From NCBI RefSeq assembly GCF_032229525.1, contig NZ_JAVTWB010000127.1, positions 1-10,029 of the forward strand: a stretch of 10,029 nucleotides of DNA, in the 5' to 3' direction. Positions 7,236 to 10,029 of this stretch are shown piece by piece. Source of the stretch: Accumulibacter sp032229525 (GTDB taxonomy: Bacteria > Pseudomonadota > Gammaproteobacteria > Burkholderiales > Rhodocyclaceae). Position 1 is the stretch's first letter, and every line of letters starts with the position of its first letter. A model generated the notes under the pieces. It ran no database searches. It was not told the DNA's origin and saw only the letters and a list, made by a program, of their open reading frames with translations. The translations under genes were made by a program, and so were the position numbers.

Positions 7236-8104
7236 TCGCTGTTTCCATCGTCAGCCACGGTCACGGTGCCATGGTGGAACGCTTGGTGTCCCAATTGTCG
7301 GCGTTCCAGGAAGTCAGCAAGATCATCGTCACCCGGAACGTTCCGGAAAGCTCAGCCTTACAGGATGGCGAGCGGTTGAAAATTATCAACAACAGCGAAC
7401 CCGAGGGCTTCGGCGCAAACCATGCGGCCGCCTTCCTGCATTGCCACGCGGAATACTTCTGCGTCCTCAACCCGGATATTGAACTCCCGACCAACCCTTT
7501 TCCCGCACTCATCGCCTGCATGGAGGAACATGCCGCCTGCCTGTCAGCACCCCTGATCGTGGCGCCGGACGGCAGCATCCAGGATAGTATGCGCCGCTTC
7601 CCGACACCGGCGTCCCTGGTCAGGAAAGCCATGGGAAGCGCGGACGGGCGTCATGCAGCGACCGCCGGGCAGTGCTCTTTTTACCCGGAATGGGTCGCGG
7701 GCATGTTCATGCTGTTCCGCAGCGCGGATTTCGCCCGGCTGGGTGGATTCGACACTCGCTACTTTCTTTATTACGAGGACGTGGACATCTGTGTGCGTGC
7801 CTGGCAAGCGGGTCTGCGGGTAGTCGCCTGCCCTGCCGCAATCGCCATCCATGATGCACGACGAAGCAGCCGTCGCAGCCTGCGTCACTTGCTCTGGCAT
7901 GTGAAAAGCATGATTCGCTACTTGCTGCGCTACTCGGGACGGCTGCCAGCGATACCTCCGCCGAAAGCTGGAGGTAGCGCAAACTCGTCAACTCAACTTG
8001 CCGGAAACGCCCCTGATGCCGTCGCGAAACCCGCGCCACATCATGCGCAGATTGGCCAAGCGGTTGGGCGCCAGCAAGCCGAAAAAGAAGACCATCTGAA
8101 ATAG
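7232..8104 (+). CDS. GT2 family glycosyltransferase, WbbL/rhamnosyltransferase-like
   Basis: A 290-residue single-domain GT2 enzyme for glycan assembly on the cytoplasmic side of the inner membrane. Visible marks are the N-terminal strand MIAVSIVSHGHG, the nucleotide-sugar/metal motif LNPDIEL (79-85), and a WVAGMFMLFR box (154-163) followed by GGFDTRYFLYYEDVDICVR (171-189). The last of these is characteristic of WbbL-like rhamnosyltransferases. It ends with the basic segment RRSSRRSLRHLLWHVKSMIRYLLRY at 210-234 (two parts, likely membrane-associating). The ATG overlaps the stop of the upstream gene as ATGA, so translation is probably coupled. The GT2 fold appears to finish near residue 238. 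The remaining ~50 residues are Pro/Ala/Gln-rich and unlike the family, and from about residue 253 they run antisense to the convergent gene (7988-8104 shared). The tail may be a read-through artefact of a lost stop. The rhamnosyltransferase label is by motif resemblance; the sugar is not proven. Confidence 0.87.
   Translation: MIAVSIVSHGHGAMVERLVSQLSAFQEVSKIIVTRNVPESSALQDGERLKIINNSEPEGFGANHAAAFLHCHAEYFCVLNPDIELPTNPFPALIACMEEHAACLSAPLIVAPDGSIQDSMRRFPTPASLVRKAMGSADGRHAATAGQCSFYPEWVAGMFMLFRSADFARLGGFDTRYFLYYEDVDICVRAWQAGLRVVACPAAIAIHDARRSSRRSLRHLLWHVKSMIRYLLRYSGRLPAIPPPKAGGSANSSTQLAGNAPDAVAKPAPHHAQIGQAVGRQQAEKEDHLK
7953..7976. other. Short inverted repeat near the convergent gene ends
   Basis: TACCTCC (7953-7959) and GGAGGTA (7970-7976) are perfect reverse complements around a ten-base loop. 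The repeat lies inside the C-terminal coding tail of the + strand glycosyltransferase and just beyond the stop of the - strand gene. Neither side has a T tract, so a normal rho-independent terminator is not supported. It could still be a weak bidirectional 3' end structure or chance. Confidence 0.3.
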
Positions 8105-8959
8105 GCGCGACAGATCAGCGCGCCTCCACGTTTTGGGCATGTACGGTCTTTGGCGAAGCAGGATGCTGTTGCGGAAGATATAGTAATAACGAAAAGAAGA
8201 ATGAACCGGGATCTTGCGCCAACGCAGGAACCAGATATCCATTCGCCGCTCACCAAGACAGTGGTGCATCACGGCATCGCACACACCGAAAACCCCGAAG
8301 CCCAGGGAGCGCGCCCGGAAACACCATTCGGTATCGACATGGTCGATAAAGAGCCGCTCGTCCATTGGCCCGACGGTTGCGACAGATTTCATCAGCAACA
8401 GGGAACCGGATGAAATGAGGAAATCCACATGCACGGCACACGCACGCTCATCGCAGCCGACACGGTTGAAGCGGAAGGCGCCGGCGCGGACGAATTGAGA
8501 CAGAGAACCGTCAGTGGCATCGCGATAACGGGGCCCGACCGCAGCCACCGGCAGTCCCTGTTTGGCTAGTTCGACCTGGGCGGCGCGAAGCGTGGCCACG
8601 GCCCCGAGTTCCAGTTCGCTATCCTGGTCGAGCAGCAGCACGAACGTGGCTCCACGCAATCGCGCCTTGTCCAGGCCAACATTGTAGCCACAGCCCAATC
8701 CCAGATTGTCGTCCTGGATCACCACGTCGACTTCGGCCCGGAAGTTTCGACTGGCCGCCTGTAGCCAGGCGCAGGGCGACATTTTCGACGCGTTGTCGAT
8801 CACGATAATGGCGGAAACCTGCCGCGCCACGGACTGCAGGACACGCAGCAAGGTATCTGGAGCCGGATTGTGGGTGACCAGGACGGCGACCACATCCGGA
8901 CAGTATTCGCCCTCGCTAGGGAGGGTCGCTGGCTTTACCGCGAAATAGGACCTCTGCAT
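7988..8959 (-). CDS. RfbF-like rhamnosyltransferase (GT2)
   Basis: A GT2 enzyme resembling dTDP-rhamnosyltransferases of the RfbF type, which add L-rhamnose to O-antigen or capsule intermediates at the inner membrane. With the ATG at 8959 it has 323 residues, near the family's usual ~300. The Rossmann-like start is VVAVLVTHNPAPDTLL (23-38), with IIVIDNAS at 51-58. LLLDQDSELELG (108-119) holds the DxD motif, FLISSGSLLLM is at 180-190, and IDHVDTEWCFRARSLGFGVFGVCDAVMHH (205-233, two adjoining blocks) is the family's most recognisable part. An in-frame TTG at 8995 would add 12 residues and overlap the upstream stop as TTGA; neither start has a clear ribosome site, so the start is uncertain. It follows the TolC-type gene on the same strand by 32 bases (or overlaps it), so they are likely one operon. 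Its 3' end overlaps the opposing glycosyltransferase gene by 117 bases. Confidence 0.87.
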   Translation of the reverse strand: MQRSYFAVKPATLPSEGEYCPDVVAVLVTHNPAPDTLLRVLQSVARQVSAIIVIDNASKMSPCAWLQAASRNFRAEVDVVIQDDNLGLGCGYNVGLDKARLRGATFVLLLDQDSELELGAVATLRAAQVELAKQGLPVAAVGPRYRDATDGSLSQFVRAGAFRFNRVGCDERACAVHVDFLISSGSLLLMKSVATVGPMDERLFIDHVDTEWCFRARSLGFGVFGVCDAVMHHCLGERRMDIWFLRWRKIPVHSSFRYYYIFRNSILLRQRPYMPKTWRRADLSRLFQMVFFFGLLAPNRLANLRMMWRGFRDGIRGVSGKLS

Positions 8960-8991
8960 GGGTATGTCGATCGAAACGGGCGAAGCCGCAC

Positions 8992-10029
8992 TCAATGCGG
9001 TGGCAAGAGCAGTCCCGCGATCTCGGCAACATCCCGTTCCGACAGCACTCCGGATGCGGACTTCAGCTGCAGCGTGCTCATCAGAACCTCGTACCGCGCC
9101 TGAGCCAGATCACGCTTGGCAGCAAACATCTGTCGTTCGGCGTCGAGGACGTCGGTATTGGTCCGAACTCCGGCCGTCATTCCGCGCCTCATCCCTTCGA
9201 CCGCCACCACGCTGGCATCGACCGCCGTGAGAAAGGATTGGACCTTGCTACCACCCACCTCGACGGCAAGAAAATGGCGTTCAACTTCAACGGAAGCTTC
9301 AGTCACGGCCGCGTCGAGTTCGGCCCGTGCACGTTCCCGGTTGGCGACCGCCTGCCCGGTCAGAGCGTTCACTCGGCCCCCGGCAAACAACGGTATGTTG
9401 AGTTGAACGCCTACGGTATTGATCGAGCTCTTCTGATTGAGCGTTGAAAGGGTCTCATTCTCGGCTTTCAGCGCACGCGCGATGAAGTCGAGTTGCGGCA
9501 AATGACCGGCGCGATTGCGCTCCACCTCGAGGCCGGCCAATTCGTAGAGCTTGCGTTGCGCGCGAATCGCCGCGTTGTTGTCCTGTGCCAGCGCCAACCA
9601 TTCATCGAGAGCGCTGGGCCGTATGCCTGTTGGCATGAAATCCGGCCGCAGCACCCACAGCGGCGACATTGACTTGCCGGTCATGCCCTCCAGTTTGCGC
9701 AGGGCGACCGTCGAGCGGTCCAATGCGTCGTCACGACGCGCGCGCGCGAGTTGCAGCCTGGACTCGGCTTCCGCGACGTCAGTGATGGTGCCTTCACCGC
9801 CCTTGCGCCGCCGCTCGGCCAACTGGCGCTGCGCGCCATAGGCCGCGATTTCGGCATCAGCAAGACCCAATACATCCGACGCGAGAAGGGTTTCCAGGTA
9901 GGCCGCCGCGACCTTGACTGCCAGTTCCGCCTCCTTCCGGTCAAACACCGCATCGCTGTAAGCAGCCTGGACACCTCCCTGTTGGTAGCGCACAAGACTC
10001 TCATAGTTGAACAAAGGTTGCCGCAAGGT
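8992..10029 (-). CDS. TolC-family outer membrane channel of a type I secretion system (partial, N-terminal part outside the window)
   Basis: The C-terminal 345 residues of an outer membrane efflux protein that forms the trimeric channel-tunnel used by ABC-type type I exporters. The frame remains open to the window edge; the apparent TTG at 10026 is an internal leucine in TLRQPLFNYE, a conserved early TolC segment. Two long helical halves can be seen. The first contains GEGTITDVAEAESRL (about 79-93). The second begins after the beta-strand segment VGVQLNIPLFAGGR (about 206-219) and contains RTNTDVLDAERQMFAAKRDLAQARYEV (289-315, two adjoining blocks). Together these give the internal repeat typical of TolC and match the type I secretion subfamily rather than the NodT lipoprotein branch, although the N-terminus is not visible. 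The gene ends in LLLPPH. The rhamnosyltransferase gene follows at once. The ABC transporter and membrane-fusion protein genes, if present, would lie beyond the right edge. Confidence 0.93.
   Translation of the reverse strand, partial: TLRQPLFNYESLVRYQQGGVQAAYSDAVFDRKEAELAVKVAAAYLETLLASDVLGLADAEIAAYGAQRQLAERRRKGGEGTITDVAEAESRLQLARARRDDALDRSTVALRKLEGMTGKSMSPLWVLRPDFMPTGIRPSALDEWLALAQDNNAAIRAQRKLYELAGLEVERNRAGHLPQLDFIARALKAENETLSTLNQKSSINTVGVQLNIPLFAGGRVNALTGQAVANRERARAELDAAVTEASVEVERHFLAVEVGGSKVQSFLTAVDASVVAVEGMRRGMTAGVRTNTDVLDAERQMFAAKRDLAQARYEVLMSTLQLKSASGVLSERDVAEIAGLLLPPH

Noticed and set aside
7950..8099. A +1 frameshift giving the + strand glycosyltransferase a different C-terminus ending at 8099
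   Set aside because: That frame stays open and reads as a basic, plausible tail, but the annotated frame matches the family up to about residue 238 and the alternative would also overlap the opposing gene. Without reads or homologues there is no reason to prefer it.

Overview
The window reads as a high-GC proteobacterial chromosome segment, most likely a betaproteobacterium (Rhodocyclales-like; this is inferred from the style of the genes and codon use, not from a marker gene). Coding density is high, and every stretch longer than about 130 bases is covered by a gene. There are no tRNA, rRNA, CRISPR or insertion-sequence signatures.

Left third (1-2533, + strand): a nitrate/nitrite assimilation operon. 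It holds the 3' part of nirB (large subunit of NADH-dependent siroheme nitrite reductase), nirD (small Rieske-type subunit) and a NarK/NasA-family nitrate transporter. Together they take up nitrate or nitrite and reduce nitrite to ammonium in the cytoplasm. A strong hairpin with a pyrimidine/T-rich tail (2555-2602) ends the transporter gene. Just beyond it lies a membrane-anchored protein with an N-terminal PP2C phosphatase and a C-terminal Ser/Thr kinase domain (2617-4299). As I recall it, a gene of this type also sits among the nasA/nirBD genes of Pseudomonas, so it is probably a regulator tied to nitrate assimilation, with unknown target.

Middle (4425-8104, + strand): two translationally coupled family-2 glycosyltransferase (GT2) genes. 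The first is a 936-residue protein with three GT2 domains and a coiled-coil linker. The second is a WbbL/rhamnosyltransferase-like GT2 whose last ~40 codons run antisense into the next gene.

Right (7988-10029, - strand): an RfbF-like rhamnosyltransferase preceded, in its own direction, by the 3' part of a TolC-type outer membrane channel gene of type I secretion systems. The two are adjacent or overlapping at their junction. The right half therefore looks like a surface glycan or secreted-adhesin locus abutting the conserved nitrogen genes, with visibly more A/T-rich codon choice in the glycosyltransferase part. Nothing here is clearly a wholly new system. The most interesting points are the kinase/phosphatase fusion in a nitrogen operon context, the three-domain glycosyltransferase, the convergent overlap of two glycosyltransferase genes, and the coupling of a rhamnosyltransferase to a type I secretion channel.
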